Assembly: GCA_029865345.1 (NCBI GenBank)
Contig: JAOUHD010000004.1
Coordinates: 1-57,957, forward strand
Direction: 5' to 3'
Source: Nitrospira sp.
Lineage (GTDB): Bacteria > Nitrospirota > Nitrospiria > Nitrospirales > Nitrospiraceae
Length of the DNA: 57,957 nt
Made by a program: the position numbers and the translations under genes
In this document: piece after piece, positions 18,536-28,698 of the stretch
Numbering within the stretch: the stretch's first letter is position 1
How the letters are laid out: each line of letters starts with the position of its first letter
The notes under the pieces: generated by a model
What the model saw: only the letters and a program-made list of their open reading frames with translations
What the model was told of the DNA's origin: nothing
Database searches by the model: none

Positions 18536-20887
18536 CTAAAATAAGGTTCCAATCGTAAACTCGAACACGCCGGCTCGCTCACCGGTTCGCGCATCAAGAT
18601 TAATCCCATAGGCCACTCGCAAGGGACCGAAGGGAGAGATCCACCGCCCTTCGAGACCCGCAGCGGGCCGCAAATTGATTGACAACGGTTCATCCTCATC
18701 GAACCCTTTGCCATAGTCGAAAAAGATCACCCCGTTCAATTTCGCCTCGGAAGAAATCGTAAAAATCAGTTCGGCATTGAAAATCAATTGCTTGGCAGCA
18801 CCGAATGGAGCACGAGTCGTGGGAACGACGGGACCAGCTCGTCCGAAAGCAAACCCGCGCATGGTGTTGATTCCACCCACAAAAAATCGTTCACTGAGCG
18901 GAATCCGCGTCGTTCCACCAAGCGCTTGAACCTCTCCATAGCGAGCCCGCAGCGAAACCCTCATGTCGAGCGGAAGCGGGGTCACCTTGATGACATCCAC
19001 GTGATACTTGATAAAGTTGTTGGTCCCACCCATATAAGGTGTTCCGATATCGAACCCTCCACCGATGCGCCAGCCAGATCTCGGATCAAGGTAGTAGTCT
19101 CTGGTATCCCGAAACATCGCAAATCGAAACCCCGTCGACGACTGTGTCCCCAACTGTTGACAGACAATTGGTACCAGCTCAGCCCCAGGTGTACAGATAC
19201 CGAATTGAGGATTCTTGTACGTGATTTGCTCTGCAAAGATGCTGACGCTCCCCGTCACATACTCCGATAACCATCGACCCAAGGTGACATTTCCACCGGT
19301 CCGTTCTTCAAAATAGGAAAGATAGTTCGTCATACTGCGGTAACCGTCTATTTGTAATGAGGTCAAGGAGTCATTCAAATAGGGATTGCGGAAGGTAATG
19401 GACCCGAGACTTCTTCGCTGGCCCAGTTGCCCACGGATGCGACCCATATAGCCATACCCCCCCAAGTTGCCCTGAGTGATATCGGCGATTGCCACCAGTC
19501 GATCCAGCGTACTGAACCCACCGCCGAGGCTGAACATCCCCGTCGGTTTTTCTTTCACCCGCACGTTCAGATCGACCTTGTCAGCTGCGACTTGGGCGGG
19601 CAGGATTTCGACTGTCTCGAAGAAATTCAAGTTGTTCAATCGTTGAAAGCTTCGCTTCAGAGAAGCGGTGTCGATCACATCCTGTTCGTCGACTCTAATT
19701 TCTCGACGGATGACGTTGTCTCGCGTTTTGTCATTCCCGTAGATATTGATCTGCCGGATCCGCATCATCTCCCCTTCCTTGATGCTGAAGATGATGGTCA
19801 CGGTCCGTTCTTCATTGTTTGGATTCACATTGGGCACGACTTCGGCGAATGAATACCCCTTACTCCCGTACAAATCCGTAATTCGTGAGATCTCATCTCG
19901 GATTTTGGCACGCTGAAAGATCTCACCATCCTTGATCCTCAATCCCGCTCGAAGCTCAGGGTCTTCAAACACCGTGTATCCTCGAAACCCTATCTCAGCG
20001 ATGGTGAAGGGCTCTCCCTCGGTAATGGGGTAGCTGACGGTGAACCATTTTTTATCTTCGGTAAGCTCTACCGACGGCTGGCCGACCCGAACATTGAAAT
20101 ACCCTTTATTCAGGAGTACTTCCCTAATGCGCTCCACATCATTACCCACCTCCTCGTGTTTCAAGACGCCCGCGTCGGACACCATCGACGGCAGCTTGAA
20201 CTTCGTGAAGAAGCCATACCAAGGGATCCATTCCCGCGTCGACATGACACTGAGCATCTCGGTCTTCGTCGCCGCACGCAGTCCTTCGAATATCACCGTC
20301 TTGATCTTGGCTTTCTCCCCTTCCGTAATATGAAAGGTGAGACGCTTCCGATCTTCATCTAATGCCTCGATCACGGGAACGACCTGCGCATTGTAATAGC
20401 CGTCATGCTGATAGACCCGCCGGATGGTCTCGGCGCTTTCCTTCACCTGTTGTTGGTCAAGAAATGTCTGGCTCTTGATGGTCGTTTTTTCTTTCAACTT
20501 CTCCTCGGTCAACTGTTGGTTACCGTCGAAGACAATCTCGGTGATGAACGGCTTCTCCTGCACGACGAAGGTCACCGCCATCCCCTCGGCAATCGATTCG
20601 GTTTCAACCTGCACATCCTCGAAAAATCCCGTATCGTATAAAATCTTCACCTGTCCACGCACATGGTCCGGCAGATAGCGATCACCGGCTTTCAGCGTGA
20701 GTCGACCAGCAATCGCCGACATTTCGATTCGTTTGGCTCCTCGAATATCAATCGAGGCAACCTTGAGTTCAGGAGTCTGAGCGAGTGCTTCGAGCACACT
20801 CCACAACACAGAAATAACTATGACCGCGACCACAAACGATCGAAGCCTGTAGACGGCATGCTCGGTCACCGATACGGATTCCTGCAA
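18536..20887 (-). CDS. bamA: Outer membrane protein assembly factor BamA
   Basis: A 783-residue Omp85 protein. A signal/anchor segment (residues 14-36, ending ALAQ) is followed by five POTRA-type repeats up to about residue 430, for example VASIDIRGAKRIEMSAI and IRQINIYGNDKTRDNVIRRE. A C-terminal beta barrel contains FFVGGINTMRGFAFGRAGP and ends in phenylalanine (FTIGTLF), the typical outer membrane sorting signal. It folds and inserts beta-barrel proteins. The frame begins at TTG 20887; a GTG at 20869 with AGGA upstream is an equally good start. It heads the envelope cluster. Confidence 0.95.
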   Translation of the reverse strand: MQESVSVTEHAVYRLRSFVVAVIVISVLWSVLEALAQTPELKVASIDIRGAKRIEMSAIAGRLTLKAGDRYLPDHVRGQVKILYDTGFFEDVQVETESIAEGMAVTFVVQEKPFITEIVFDGNQQLTEEKLKEKTTIKSQTFLDQQQVKESAETIRRVYQHDGYYNAQVVPVIEALDEDRKRLTFHITEGEKAKIKTVIFEGLRAATKTEMLSVMSTREWIPWYGFFTKFKLPSMVSDAGVLKHEEVGNDVERIREVLLNKGYFNVRVGQPSVELTEDKKWFTVSYPITEGEPFTIAEIGFRGYTVFEDPELRAGLRIKDGEIFQRAKIRDEISRITDLYGSKGYSFAEVVPNVNPNNEERTVTIIFSIKEGEMMRIRQINIYGNDKTRDNVIRREIRVDEQDVIDTASLKRSFQRLNNLNFFETVEILPAQVAADKVDLNVRVKEKPTGMFSLGGGFSTLDRLVAIADITQGNLGGYGYMGRIRGQLGQRRSLGSITFRNPYLNDSLTSLQIDGYRSMTNYLSYFEERTGGNVTLGRWLSEYVTGSVSIFAEQITYKNPQFGICTPGAELVPIVCQQLGTQSSTGFRFAMFRDTRDYYLDPRSGWRIGGGFDIGTPYMGGTNNFIKYHVDVIKVTPLPLDMRVSLRARYGEVQALGGTTRIPLSERFFVGGINTMRGFAFGRAGPVVPTTRAPFGAAKQLIFNAELIFTISSEAKLNGVIFFDYGKGFDEDEPLSINLRPAAGLEGRWISPFGPLRVAYGINLDARTGERAGVFEFTIGTLF

Positions 20888-21342
20888 CGAAGTATGGGGA
20901 TGGATGATGCGGCTGAAACCATCACACAGGTCCTCTCCGTTATCGACCGTACACCAACTTCCTACGAGTCAGTCTGTCTCGCTCCAGAGAACGCGCTGAA
21001 GAATGCGCTGAACCACACGGGTGTTCTCGCCAAAAATCAGAAGCCAGACAGCTCTACCACGTGAGCAGCTCTCACGTCACCCGACCGCGCAAAACTTCCG
21101 AATTATATTGAGGTCATCCTGCATTGTAAAGAAGCGTCCCCCCTTCCGGTCGGACTCGACGTGCATATCTCCTGACTCCGCACTCAATTCCGTAGCTCTC
21201 TGACAGAGAGTGCATCGATCCTCACCGTCGGCCACCGATGCAAAAAAGTCTGTGTGCGACACGCTTCGCTCATGAATATCGCTCGCGTTCTCTCTCATGG
21301 AAACGACACCGTTGTTTTCGATGCGATGAGTTCGTCCGTTTC
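20888..21342. other. Divergent intergenic region between bamA and galU
   Basis: This stretch separates bamA (minus) from galU (plus). It contains one candidate minus-strand small ORF (21077-21352), listed separately. I found no convincing terminator, tRNA or riboswitch. The bamA promoter should lie at about 20890-21070, but I could not pick out a convincing -35/-10 pair. Confidence 0.4.
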
Positions 21343-21352
21343 TTGACTTCAC
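21077..21352 (-). CDS. Possible small hypothetical protein with a CxxC motif
   Basis: A minus-strand frame upstream of bamA. The most plausible start is GTG 21352, preceded by a purine-rich GGGGGGA, giving about 91 residues; ATG 21298 is a shorter alternative. The peptide contains HTDFFASVADGEDRCTLCQ and ends LNIIRKFCAVG, with a CTLC pair that could bind metal. I recognise no family. Composition is not clearly coding, and the region also holds the galU promoter on the opposite strand. Confidence 0.3.
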   Translation of the reverse strand: MKSRNGRTHRIENNGVVSMRENASDIHERSVSHTDFFASVADGEDRCTLCQRATELSAESGDMHVESDRKGGRFFTMQDDLNIIRKFCAVG

Positions 21353-21371
21353 TCCCCCCATCACATACTAT
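21343..21371 (+). promoter_or_regulatory. Sigma70-like promoter of galU
   Basis: TTGACT at 21343-21348 and TACTAT at 21366-21371 are separated by 17 bases. The predicted transcription start, about seven bases after the -10 box, is the A of the galU ATG at 21378, so this promoter would give a leaderless or nearly leaderless message. Confidence 0.55.
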
Positions 21372-21377
21372 CTTTTC

Positions 21378-22274
21378 ATGTCACGGCTGACGGTCAGAAA
21401 AGCAATCATTCCAGCCGCCGGTCTTGGGACGCGGTTCCTTCCTGCCACAAAGGCATCTCCCAAAGAGATGCTACCGTTAGTCGACAAGCCACTCATTCAA
21501 TATACGGTCGAAGAAGCGGTGGCTTCTGGCATTGAAGACATCATCGTGATTACCGGCCGTGGCAAACGCGCGATTGAAGATCACTTCGATCGTTCCGTCG
21601 AGTTGGAAGAGAATCTGAAAGGCACTGGCAAGAGTCAGGTGCTCCATCAAATCCGACAGATCTCGAACCTCGCAAACTTCTGTTACGTGCGGCAATCCGA
21701 AGCCCTTGGCTTGGGACACGCCGTGTTGTGCGCGCAACACCTGATCGGCGACGAACCTTTCGCCGTCATTCTCGGGGATGAGATCATTGACGCCGATGTT
21801 CCAGGGCTTGCGCAGTTGATCCACATCTATAAAAAGCGCCATGGGGCAGTTCTCGGGGTACAGGAAGTTCCCAAGGCAGACGTCAGCCGATACGGCATCG
21901 TGACGGCCAAGCGCCTCGCTCATGGTCTGCACCGGGTTGAAGATTTGGTTGAGAAGCCATCGCCGACCGATGCCCCATCCACGCTCGCCGTAATCGGCCG
22001 GTATATCCTTCCTCCTGAAATTTTCCCGATCCTAAGAAAAACTCCTCCTGGAAAGAACGGAGAAATTCAGCTGACCGATGCACTTAGGACGCTGGCAAGA
22101 AAATCTCCGATGTTTGCGCTTGAGATAGAGGGACAGCGCCATGATGCCGGGGACAAGTTGGGATTTTTAATCGCCACCGTTGAGTTTGGGTTGAAGAACC
22201 CGGCATTGGGAGCAGAATTCCGCGACTATCTTTCGACCAGGATGCAGACCGCCTCGAGTAATCGTCGGGCATGA
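21378..22274 (+). CDS. galU: UTP-glucose-1-phosphate uridylyltransferase
   Basis: A 298-residue nucleotidyltransferase making UDP-glucose from UTP and glucose-1-phosphate for glycan synthesis. KAIIPAAGLGTRFLPATKAS followed by PKEMLPLVDKP at residues 8-38 is the GalU signature; VEKPSPTDAPS and VIGRYILPPEIF complete the family pattern. Length is typical. ATG 21378 lies directly after a good -10 box, and no internal start would keep the essential first strand. It is transcribed away from the LPS cluster but likely supplies it with UDP-glucose. Confidence 0.95.
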   Translation: MSRLTVRKAIIPAAGLGTRFLPATKASPKEMLPLVDKPLIQYTVEEAVASGIEDIIVITGRGKRAIEDHFDRSVELEENLKGTGKSQVLHQIRQISNLANFCYVRQSEALGLGHAVLCAQHLIGDEPFAVILGDEIIDADVPGLAQLIHIYKKRHGAVLGVQEVPKADVSRYGIVTAKRLAHGLHRVEDLVEKPSPTDAPSTLAVIGRYILPPEIFPILRKTPPGKNGEIQLTDALRTLARKSPMFALEIEGQRHDAGDKLGFLIATVEFGLKNPALGAEFRDYLSTRMQTASSNRRA

Positions 22275-22484
22275 TCCCATCGGTCGTGGTGGTGACTCAG
22301 TCGCGAGACTCCCAGCAGCGACCATTCTGCATCCAACGTGATCATTCGGATGGATTGTCGAACCTGGTGCGCGCTTCCATCGGATGGAACACTGAGACTC
22401 CTAAGGCGAGAGCGCATGATGAGCACATATCAGACCCTGATTCGTCTAACCCGCCACCTCCATAGATAAAGAACAGGCAGGCAC

Positions 22485-24983
22485 ATGACAGACCTAAACG
22501 AACAAGAAATTCAGTCTCCCCAAAACATTGAAGTACCCACTCAACTCCCGCTGTTGCCCGTCCGAGATATCGTCGTCTTTCCATACATGGTGCTTCCCCT
22601 GTTCGTCGGACGCGACATGTCGATTAAGGCCATCGAAGCGGCCCTTGCTGGCAATCGAATGATCTTCCTCGCGACGCAAAAAGCACTCGACGTCGAGAAT
22701 CCCGCGCAGAAAGATATCCACACCGTCGGCACTGTCGGCATCATTATGCGGATGCTGAAGCTGCCGGACGAACGCATCAAAATTTTGGTACAGGGCATCG
22801 CCAAAGCCAAGATCACTAAATACATTCAGACCGACCCCTACTACTCCGTCCGAATCGACAAGCTCGCTGATACGAAAACGACGGCCACGCCCCTTGAAGC
22901 GGAAGCCGTCATGCGAACCGTGAAGGAGCAGATCGAACGGATCGTGAGTTTGGGAAAAATCCTGATCCCCGATGTCATGGTCGTCATCGAAAACCTCGAA
23001 GAACCAGGCCGATTAGCCGACATGGTGGCTTCGAATCTCGGCCTCAAGGTCGATACCACCCAGGCCGTTTTGGAAATCTCCGATCCAATTCAACGCCTTC
23101 GCCAAGTGAGCGACATTCTCGGAAAGGAAATTGAAGTCCTCTCCATGCAGCAAAAGATCCAGGCGCAAGCCAAAGGGGAGATGGACAAGACCCAGCGAGA
23201 GTATTTCCTGCGTGAACAACTGAAAGCCATTCAGAAGGAGTTGGGCGAACTCGATGAGCGGGCTGAAGAAATCACGGAATTCCGCAAGCGCATCAAAGAC
23301 GCAAAGATGCCCGAGAAGGTCTTGAAGGAGACTGAAAAGCAGCTCAAGCGTCTCGAGAAAATGCATCCGGATACCGCCGAATCCGCGACAGTGCGAACCT
23401 ATCTGGAATGGATGGTCGAATTGCCGTGGTCCAAGCGCTCGAAGGATAGCCTCGATCTGAAAGCGGCCGCGAAGGTATTGAATGACGACCACTACGACCT
23501 CGAAAAGGTCAAGGAACGAATTCTGGAGTACCTGGCCGTCCGAAAGCTGAAAGAGAAGATGAAGGGCCCGATTCTCTGCTTCGTCGGCCCACCAGGAGTC
23601 GGGAAAACCTCGTTGGGAAAATCGATCGCCCGCGCACTGGGACGTGAGTTTGTTCGTATCAGCTTAGGCGGCGTACGGGATGAGGCCGAAATCCGCGGCC
23701 ACCGCCGCACCTATGTCGGTGCATTACCCGGGCGCATCATTCAAGGCCTGAAACAGGCAGGAACGAGTAATCCGGTGTTCATGCTCGACGAGGTCGACAA
23801 GGTCGGGATGGATTTTCGAGGGGACCCCTCGGCAGCCTTACTGGAGGTGCTCGACCCGGAACAGAACAATGCATTTACCGACCACTATCTCGGAGCTCCA
23901 TTCGACCTGACCGAAGTGATGTTCATCACCACGGCGAACTTGATCGATCCGATCCTTCCCGCGTTGCGTGACCGCATGGAGGTCATCGAGATCCCCGGGT
24001 ATACCGAAGAGGAGAAACTCGGCATCGCTCAGAAATACCTGATTCCCCGTCAACTCGAAGAGCACGGGATTACGAACAAACATGTCCGTCTGACGGAACC
24101 GACCATTCGACAGATCATCTCGCATTACACCCGCGAAGCAGGTGTGCGGAATCTTGAACGCGAGATTGCCAACGTAATGCGCAAGGTCGCGAAGAAAGTC
24201 GCCGAAGGCAAAGACCAGGGATTTCCCATCGATCTATCGAATCTCAATAAATATCTTGGTGTGTCGAAGTATGTGCCGGAAGCAGAGCTCGAAAAAGACG
24301 AAATTGGCGTGGTAACAGGCTTGGCCTGGACAGAAGCAGGCGGCGATGTGCTCTACATCGAGGCAACGGTCATGAAGGGGAAAGGCCAATTGACCCTCAC
24401 CGGCCACCTGGGAGATGTGATGAAGGAGTCTGCTCAAGCTGCGCTCAGCTATGTCCGTTCACGGGAAAAAACGTTGAACCTCAACCCTGACATGTTCAGC
24501 AAACAAGACTTGCATATCCATGTGCCAGCCGGAGCCATCCCCAAGGACGGTCCCTCCGCCGGCATCACGATGGCCACTGCGATCGCCTCGGCATTTTCCG
24601 GTACTCCTGCGAGACGAGATTTGGCCATGACTGGAGAAATCACCCTGCGCGGCCGCGTCCTTCCAATCGGAGGACTCAAGGAAAAGATTTTGGCGGCAAA
24701 GCGGGCAAAACTCACCACCGTCATCCTTCCGCGTCGAAATAAAAAGGATCTGGAGGAAATCCCCAAGCATCTCCTCAAAGGCATTCACTTGGCGTTCGTC
24801 GAGACCATGGACGACGTCATGAAGATCGCTCTTCGCCGACCAGCCAAGGCTTCGCCGGCCTCTCGGAAACCTTCGACACCTCCGGCGCCATCGCGTATCC
24901 CCCCCCTGCGATCCGGTAAAGGTCGGCGGCCTCACGAACTCCCTGCCACGGTGATGGCACACCGAGCACCGGCACGGTCATAA
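22485..24983 (+). CDS. lon: ATP-dependent protease La (Lon)
   Basis: An 832-residue soluble LonA protease. The N-terminal substrate-binding domain starts at [19 protein letters not shown], the AAA+ module has [15 protein letters not shown] (Walker A, about residue 367) and [11 protein letters not shown] (Walker B), and the protease domain has [13 protein letters not shown] with the catalytic Ser near residue 690 and [13 protein letters not shown] with the catalytic Lys. A basic, proline-rich tail of about 40 residues follows the last conserved strand. It degrades damaged and regulatory proteins in the cytoplasm, so the organism has at least Lon and a proteasome. Confidence 0.96.
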   Translation: MTDLNEQEIQSPQNIEVPTQLPLLPVRDIVVFPYMVLPLFVGRDMSIKAIEAALAGNRMIFLATQKALDVENPAQKDIHTVGTVGIIMRMLKLPDERIKILVQGIAKAKITKYIQTDPYYSVRIDKLADTKTTATPLEAEAVMRTVKEQIERIVSLGKILIPDVMVVIENLEEPGRLADMVASNLGLKVDTTQAVLEISDPIQRLRQVSDILGKEIEVLSMQQKIQAQAKGEMDKTQREYFLREQLKAIQKELGELDERAEEITEFRKRIKDAKMPEKVLKETEKQLKRLEKMHPDTAESATVRTYLEWMVELPWSKRSKDSLDLKAAAKVLNDDHYDLEKVKERILEYLAVRKLKEKMKGPILCFVGPPGVGKTSLGKSIARALGREFVRISLGGVRDEAEIRGHRRTYVGALPGRIIQGLKQAGTSNPVFMLDEVDKVGMDFRGDPSAALLEVLDPEQNNAFTDHYLGAPFDLTEVMFITTANLIDPILPALRDRMEVIEIPGYTEEEKLGIAQKYLIPRQLEEHGITNKHVRLTEPTIRQIISHYTREAGVRNLEREIANVMRKVAKKVAEGKDQGFPIDLSNLNKYLGVSKYVPEAELEKDEIGVVTGLAWTEAGGDVLYIEATVMKGKGQLTLTGHLGDVMKESAQAALSYVRSREKTLNLNPDMFSKQDLHIHVPAGAIPKDGPSAGITMATAIASAFSGTPARRDLAMTGEITLRGRVLPIGGLKEKILAAKRAKLTTVILPRRNKKDLEEIPKHLLKGIHLAFVETMDDVMKIALRRPAKASPASRKPSTPPAPSRIPPLRSGKGRRPHELPATVMAHRAPARS

Positions 24984-24994
24984 AGGATCGTACC

Positions 24995-26038
24995 GTGGCC
25001 CGCCGTCAGGCCAGCCCCCCCATTCAAGAATTTGCACTCATCCGAACGCTCGAGCGTCGGTTTGCCCGTCGCACACCAGGACTTGTCCAAGGCATCGGCG
25101 ACGACGCCGCCGTGATTGCAACCTCCTCGCCGACGTGGTGGCACCTCACAACGGACTTGCTTGCCGAAGGCATTCACTTTGACATGAAGTCAGCGACCCC
25201 TGAGTCCGTCGGATACCGGGCAGCCATGGCCAACCTCAGCGATATCGCCGCCATGGGAGCCGTCCCCCGCTATCTGCTTATCTCGCTCGCCATCCCAAAA
25301 ACATGGACGCGGCCGCACATCCATGAGCTATACACCGGCTTGATGAAAGCTTGCCGCCTGTATAACGTGACACTCGTCGGTGGGGATACCTCGGCATCCA
25401 AGACTGGACTCTTTCTCAGTATCACCCTGGTCGGCACGACAAGCAGGGGCCGGGCACTGTTTCGACATGGTGCCAAAGTAGGAGATCACATTTACGTTTC
25501 GGGCACGCTAGGAGACTCCCTAGCAGGCCTCACGCTCTTGATGGGTCACACAAGCTCAGGCCCCTCAAGAAAAAAGAAGTCCAGGCTCTCTCCCACTCAT
25601 CGAGCGTTTCTGCTCCGCCGCCATTTCCGCCCTACCGCGAGGGTCGCCGAAGGCCAGTGGCTCAACGAGAGACAACTCGCCTCCGCTGCCATCGATCTGT
25701 CTGACGGCCTCTCCGGAGATCTTCGGCATCTGTGTGAAGCAAGTCAAGTCGGTGCAGAGGTGGAACTCGACAAGATTCCGATCTCACCGGCCTGCCGAGC
25801 CTATGCTCAGGCGATCGAAGTGTCGCCGATTCAACTCGCACTCACTGGAGGCGAAGACTATGAGTTGCTGTTCACCACGTCGCCACGCAACTGCAAGAAG
25901 GTTGAGCGGCAAGCGCGAACACGCGGCTATCGCACAACCCCTATCGGAACGATTCGCCCGCAGCGGTTCGGGATTCAGATGAAGACTGACGGTCGGACGC
26001 AACCTCTGCCGGTCACAAGTTACGAGCATTTCCGTTGA
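24995..26038 (+). CDS. thiL: Thiamine-monophosphate kinase
   Basis: A 347-residue kinase making thiamine diphosphate, the last step of the pathway that thiS, thiG and thiE in this window also serve. QGIGDDAAVI, TTDLLAEGIHF, VGGDTSASKT and ALTGGEDYELLFT are the family's metal and nucleotide loops. The GTG start at 24995 lies 11 bases after lon and is preceded by AAAGGA. Its stop overlaps the ATG of the next gene (TGATG). Confidence 0.93.
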   Translation: MARRQASPPIQEFALIRTLERRFARRTPGLVQGIGDDAAVIATSSPTWWHLTTDLLAEGIHFDMKSATPESVGYRAAMANLSDIAAMGAVPRYLLISLAIPKTWTRPHIHELYTGLMKACRLYNVTLVGGDTSASKTGLFLSITLVGTTSRGRALFRHGAKVGDHIYVSGTLGDSLAGLTLLMGHTSSGPSRKKKSRLSPTHRAFLLRRHFRPTARVAEGQWLNERQLASAAIDLSDGLSGDLRHLCEASQVGAEVELDKIPISPACRAYAQAIEVSPIQLALTGGEDYELLFTTSPRNCKKVERQARTRGYRTTPIGTIRPQRFGIQMKTDGRTQPLPVTSYEHFR

Positions 26039-26553
26039 TGGGTAACAGAAGCCACCAGCCCTCCGCTCAACGGACCCGATCATTTCGGGCACTCTTGCGC
26101 CAAGTCCTCCATTTACAGGAGTCACCGCAACGCACCGCGTTGGCCTTTGCACTGGGCGTCTTCATCGCATTCTCCCCCGCCTATGGCCTGCACACGGCGA
26201 TGGTGGTGCTCTGCACCTGGCTATTCGGTCTCAACTTCTTGGCCCTGCTCACCGGTGCCTTAGTCAATAATCCATGGACCGTCATTCCGATCTTAGGCGC
26301 AACCTACTGGACCGGCGCCCTCTTGCTCGGACGTACGGATCAACCGAGCTTCGACTGGCAGGATATGAGTTTCAGCGGCATCTACCAACAAGTCCTTCCC
26401 TATGCTGCTCCCTTCGTGCTCGGAGGACTTGTCCTCAGTGTGCTCGGAGCCCTAGTCTCCTATCCTGCCGCCTGCTTATTTTTCAAAAAACATCGCTGTG
26501 CGCCTACCAGTCCCACGATCGAACCGTTGCCGCCCCCTGACCAAGTGGGCTAA
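26038..26553 (+). CDS. DUF2062 domain membrane protein
   Basis: A 171-residue protein with two to three hydrophobic segments. ESPQRTALAFALGVFIAFSP near residue 34 and TGALVNNPWTVIPILGATYW are the recognisable parts of DUF2062, a family of small inner membrane proteins of unknown function. ATG 26038 overlaps the thiL stop by one base, which suggests coupled translation. The C-terminus is proline-rich. I would not assign a role. Confidence 0.82.
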   Translation: MGNRSHQPSAQRTRSFRALLRQVLHLQESPQRTALAFALGVFIAFSPAYGLHTAMVVLCTWLFGLNFLALLTGALVNNPWTVIPILGATYWTGALLLGRTDQPSFDWQDMSFSGIYQQVLPYAAPFVLGGLVLSVLGALVSYPAACLFFKKHRCAPTSPTIEPLPPPDQVG

Positions 26554-26567
26554 GATACCCACTGACC

Positions 26568-27986
26568 ATGGAATCAGCAGACCGATCGAACGCTCCCTAT
26601 GATGGCTCGGCGCTCATCGCTGATCCCATCCACAAGTACGTCACCTTCACCGTCCCCTATGCTCATCCTGATCCGCATGAGCACACCGAGAAAGACCTGA
26701 TCGACTCCCCCTGGGTTCAGCGGCTGCGATACATCTACCAGCTGCAGAGTGCTCGCTGGGTCTATCCTTCCGCGGAACATACCCGGTTTGTGCATTCGCT
26801 CGGGACGATGCACGTCGCGGGACGGTTTGCTCGACACCTGTACCCGTTTCTCAAGAAAGTCGTGAAGGATGTGCCCTCTCCCAATTTCGTTGAAGAGTTC
26901 CTCCGTGTCACGGCCTTGGTCCACGACATCGGGCACGGGCCGTTTTGCCATTTTTTCGACGACAATTTTCTCCATACCCATGGCCTTACTCATGAGCGGC
27001 TGGGTCAAATCATCATCCGTGAACATTTAGCCCCTCTCATCAAAAAAATCCGCCGAAGCCCGTCCGGCCCCTTCGCAAAAGGAGAAGAACTGAATCCTGA
27101 CCAAATCGCTCACCTGATACTCAAGGAAAAAGGCAAGGACAACTCCCGCCTCCCTCGATGGTTGAACATGCTCCAGCCCGTGATCTCAGGGAGTTACACT
27201 GGAGACAATCTGGACTATGTCTTAAGGGACTCGTATATGTGTGGCGTGGCGGTCGGCCCGGTCGATCTGACACGGTTGATTCATTACACCATCGTGACGG
27301 AGAAAGGGTTCACCATTCACAAGACAGGACTTCCGTCCCTCCAAATGTTCCTGAACACCAGGATGTACCTCTACTCCAACGTCTACTTCCATCGCACCAC
27401 CAGAGCGATCGACATCCATCTGCGAGACATCTTCGGCCAGACGATGCAGCTGCTCTGCCCCAAAGATCCACGCAAGAATATGGATCGGTATCGCACCCTG
27501 ACCGATTGGTCGCTGTTGGAAGAAGTCCGAGGATGGGCACAGTCCCGCCACAAAGCCCGCCGACAGTTGGGACAGGAGTGGGCACGGATCTTGGGCCGAG
27601 ACGTCAAATGGAAGATGGCCTATAGCACGACGTTGAAAGAAAAAGGACAGGAACGCGGCATGGCGTTTCCGAACCACCAACATTTTGAGCAGCAGATTGC
27701 GAAAGAGCTGCCATCCAGCTTGAGGCGCCTGCCGTTTCGCGTGGACATGGCCCTGTTGGATCCACGACCGGACCCCAAAGACCACCGAGGTAATCCTCTC
27801 TACGTATACGACCCTGGGACAGGTCAGGTTTCGACCGAACCGCTGGAGGAATGCTTAGACCTGCTGCCTACGCGACTCATCCAATTTCGAATCTATTCTC
27901 CCGACCACCACCACGACGCCGCTCTCTCGCAAGCTGCCGCAACTGTCCTCAATAAGACCCCGACCAGCCTCGAATCCAATTACTGA
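26568..27986 (+). CDS. HD-domain phosphohydrolase, SAMHD1/dNTPase-like
   Basis: A 472-residue protein with an N-terminal HD domain: EHTRFVHSLGTMHVAGRFA, ALVHDIGHGPFCHFFDDNF (metal-binding His-Asp pair) and SGSYTGDNLDYVLRDSYMCG with the distal Asp. This set is typical of the branch that includes SAMHD1 and dGTPase-related proteins, which split dNTPs into nucleosides and triphosphate. The C-terminal 200 residues form a helical and mixed extension present in this branch. The substrate is unknown. It follows the DUF2062 gene by 14 bases and probably shares its transcript. Confidence 0.85.
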   Translation: MESADRSNAPYDGSALIADPIHKYVTFTVPYAHPDPHEHTEKDLIDSPWVQRLRYIYQLQSARWVYPSAEHTRFVHSLGTMHVAGRFARHLYPFLKKVVKDVPSPNFVEEFLRVTALVHDIGHGPFCHFFDDNFLHTHGLTHERLGQIIIREHLAPLIKKIRRSPSGPFAKGEELNPDQIAHLILKEKGKDNSRLPRWLNMLQPVISGSYTGDNLDYVLRDSYMCGVAVGPVDLTRLIHYTIVTEKGFTIHKTGLPSLQMFLNTRMYLYSNVYFHRTTRAIDIHLRDIFGQTMQLLCPKDPRKNMDRYRTLTDWSLLEEVRGWAQSRHKARRQLGQEWARILGRDVKWKMAYSTTLKEKGQERGMAFPNHQHFEQQIAKELPSSLRRLPFRVDMALLDPRPDPKDHRGNPLYVYDPGTGQVSTEPLEECLDLLPTRLIQFRIYSPDHHHDAALSQAAATVLNKTPTSLESNY

Positions 27987-28317
27987 ATACTCCACGCCAA
28001 GTCCCATTTTTGAACAATCCCGCAGATCAAATACACAGTTTCGTTCCTGCCCACTCCTTCACACATCGAAACATCAGGGCTCCTATCCATCTGCTACCTT
28101 CAGATGATAGCGAAGGCCATACACAGACAAGTGGGCAACGAAGTTCTCTATTTTCTCAATACAGAGAGGTCAGTGCTGCCTGAGAAAGTAAAGTTCTTCC
28201 TCCTCTACCTTTGCATGACAACATCTTTTCTCCTTCCACCGAAGCTGGCAGGCATCCTGCAGGGAATAGAGTTGATCCGAGGCTCGATTCAGAGGGCCAA
28301 TACAGAGGAGGCTATGT
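27987..28317. other. Intergenic region, no supported gene
   Basis: These 331 bases follow the HD gene. A 76-codon open frame (28104-28334) lacks a good ribosome binding site and overlaps the better-supported secreted protein, so I do not call it. A GAGGAGG sequence at the right end (28305-28311) serves the next gene. I see no clear terminator or structured RNA. Confidence 0.5.
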
Positions 28318-28680
28318 ATGATGGGTTTGACTAGAAAACTGATGATCACTCTCTGCGGGTTTTCGCTTTCGTTGGCCATGCCAACCTATGCTCAACTTGG
28401 GAGTGGCCAACCGGACGCAGCTAGTATCCTGAGCAACATGCCCCCCGACGTCCTGGCAAAGGTGCGATCGTTAGCACAGGGCCTCAAAGAAGGGACAATC
28501 TCGGATGCCGACATTCAACAAGGCTTGACGTCCGGCCAGCTTGGGAAAAAGCTAAAACAGCTGAGCCCAGAAGCCCGTCAGCTCCTTGACGAAATCAGTG
28601 AGGCATCAAGGCAAAGGAAAGGAGCGGGGGAGGAAAGCTTGATGCCGCTGATGGGAGGGTTGGGTGTCTCACCAAAATAA
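28318..28680 (+). CDS. Small secreted hypothetical protein
   Basis: A 120-residue protein starting at ATG 28318, seven bases after GAGGAGG. Residues 1-25 (KLMITLCGFSLSLAMPTYAQ) are a clear signal peptide ending in AYAQ-type cleavage. The mature part is small and helical, with PPDVLAKVRSLAQGLKEG and LKQLSPEARQLLDEIS, rich in Gln, Lys and Glu. No family is recognised. It is probably periplasmic. Confidence 0.75.
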   Translation: MMGLTRKLMITLCGFSLSLAMPTYAQLGSGQPDAASILSNMPPDVLAKVRSLAQGLKEGTISDADIQQGLTSGQLGKKLKQLSPEARQLLDEISEASRQRKGAGEESLMPLMGGLGVSPK

Positions 28681-28698
28681 AATGCGCAATTCCAGCTG

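Noticed and set aside
17944..18714. Long N-terminal extension of the second Skp protein
   Set aside because: The extra 64 codons overlap the end of bamA; the GTG at 18522 is a better start.
2915..20887. Plus-strand ORFs across the envelope cluster
   Set aside because: They are antisense shadows of well-supported genes and show no protein family motifs.
28104..28334. 76-codon plus-strand ORF
   Set aside because: No ribosome binding site, no recognisable motif, and it overlaps the better-supported secreted protein at 28318.
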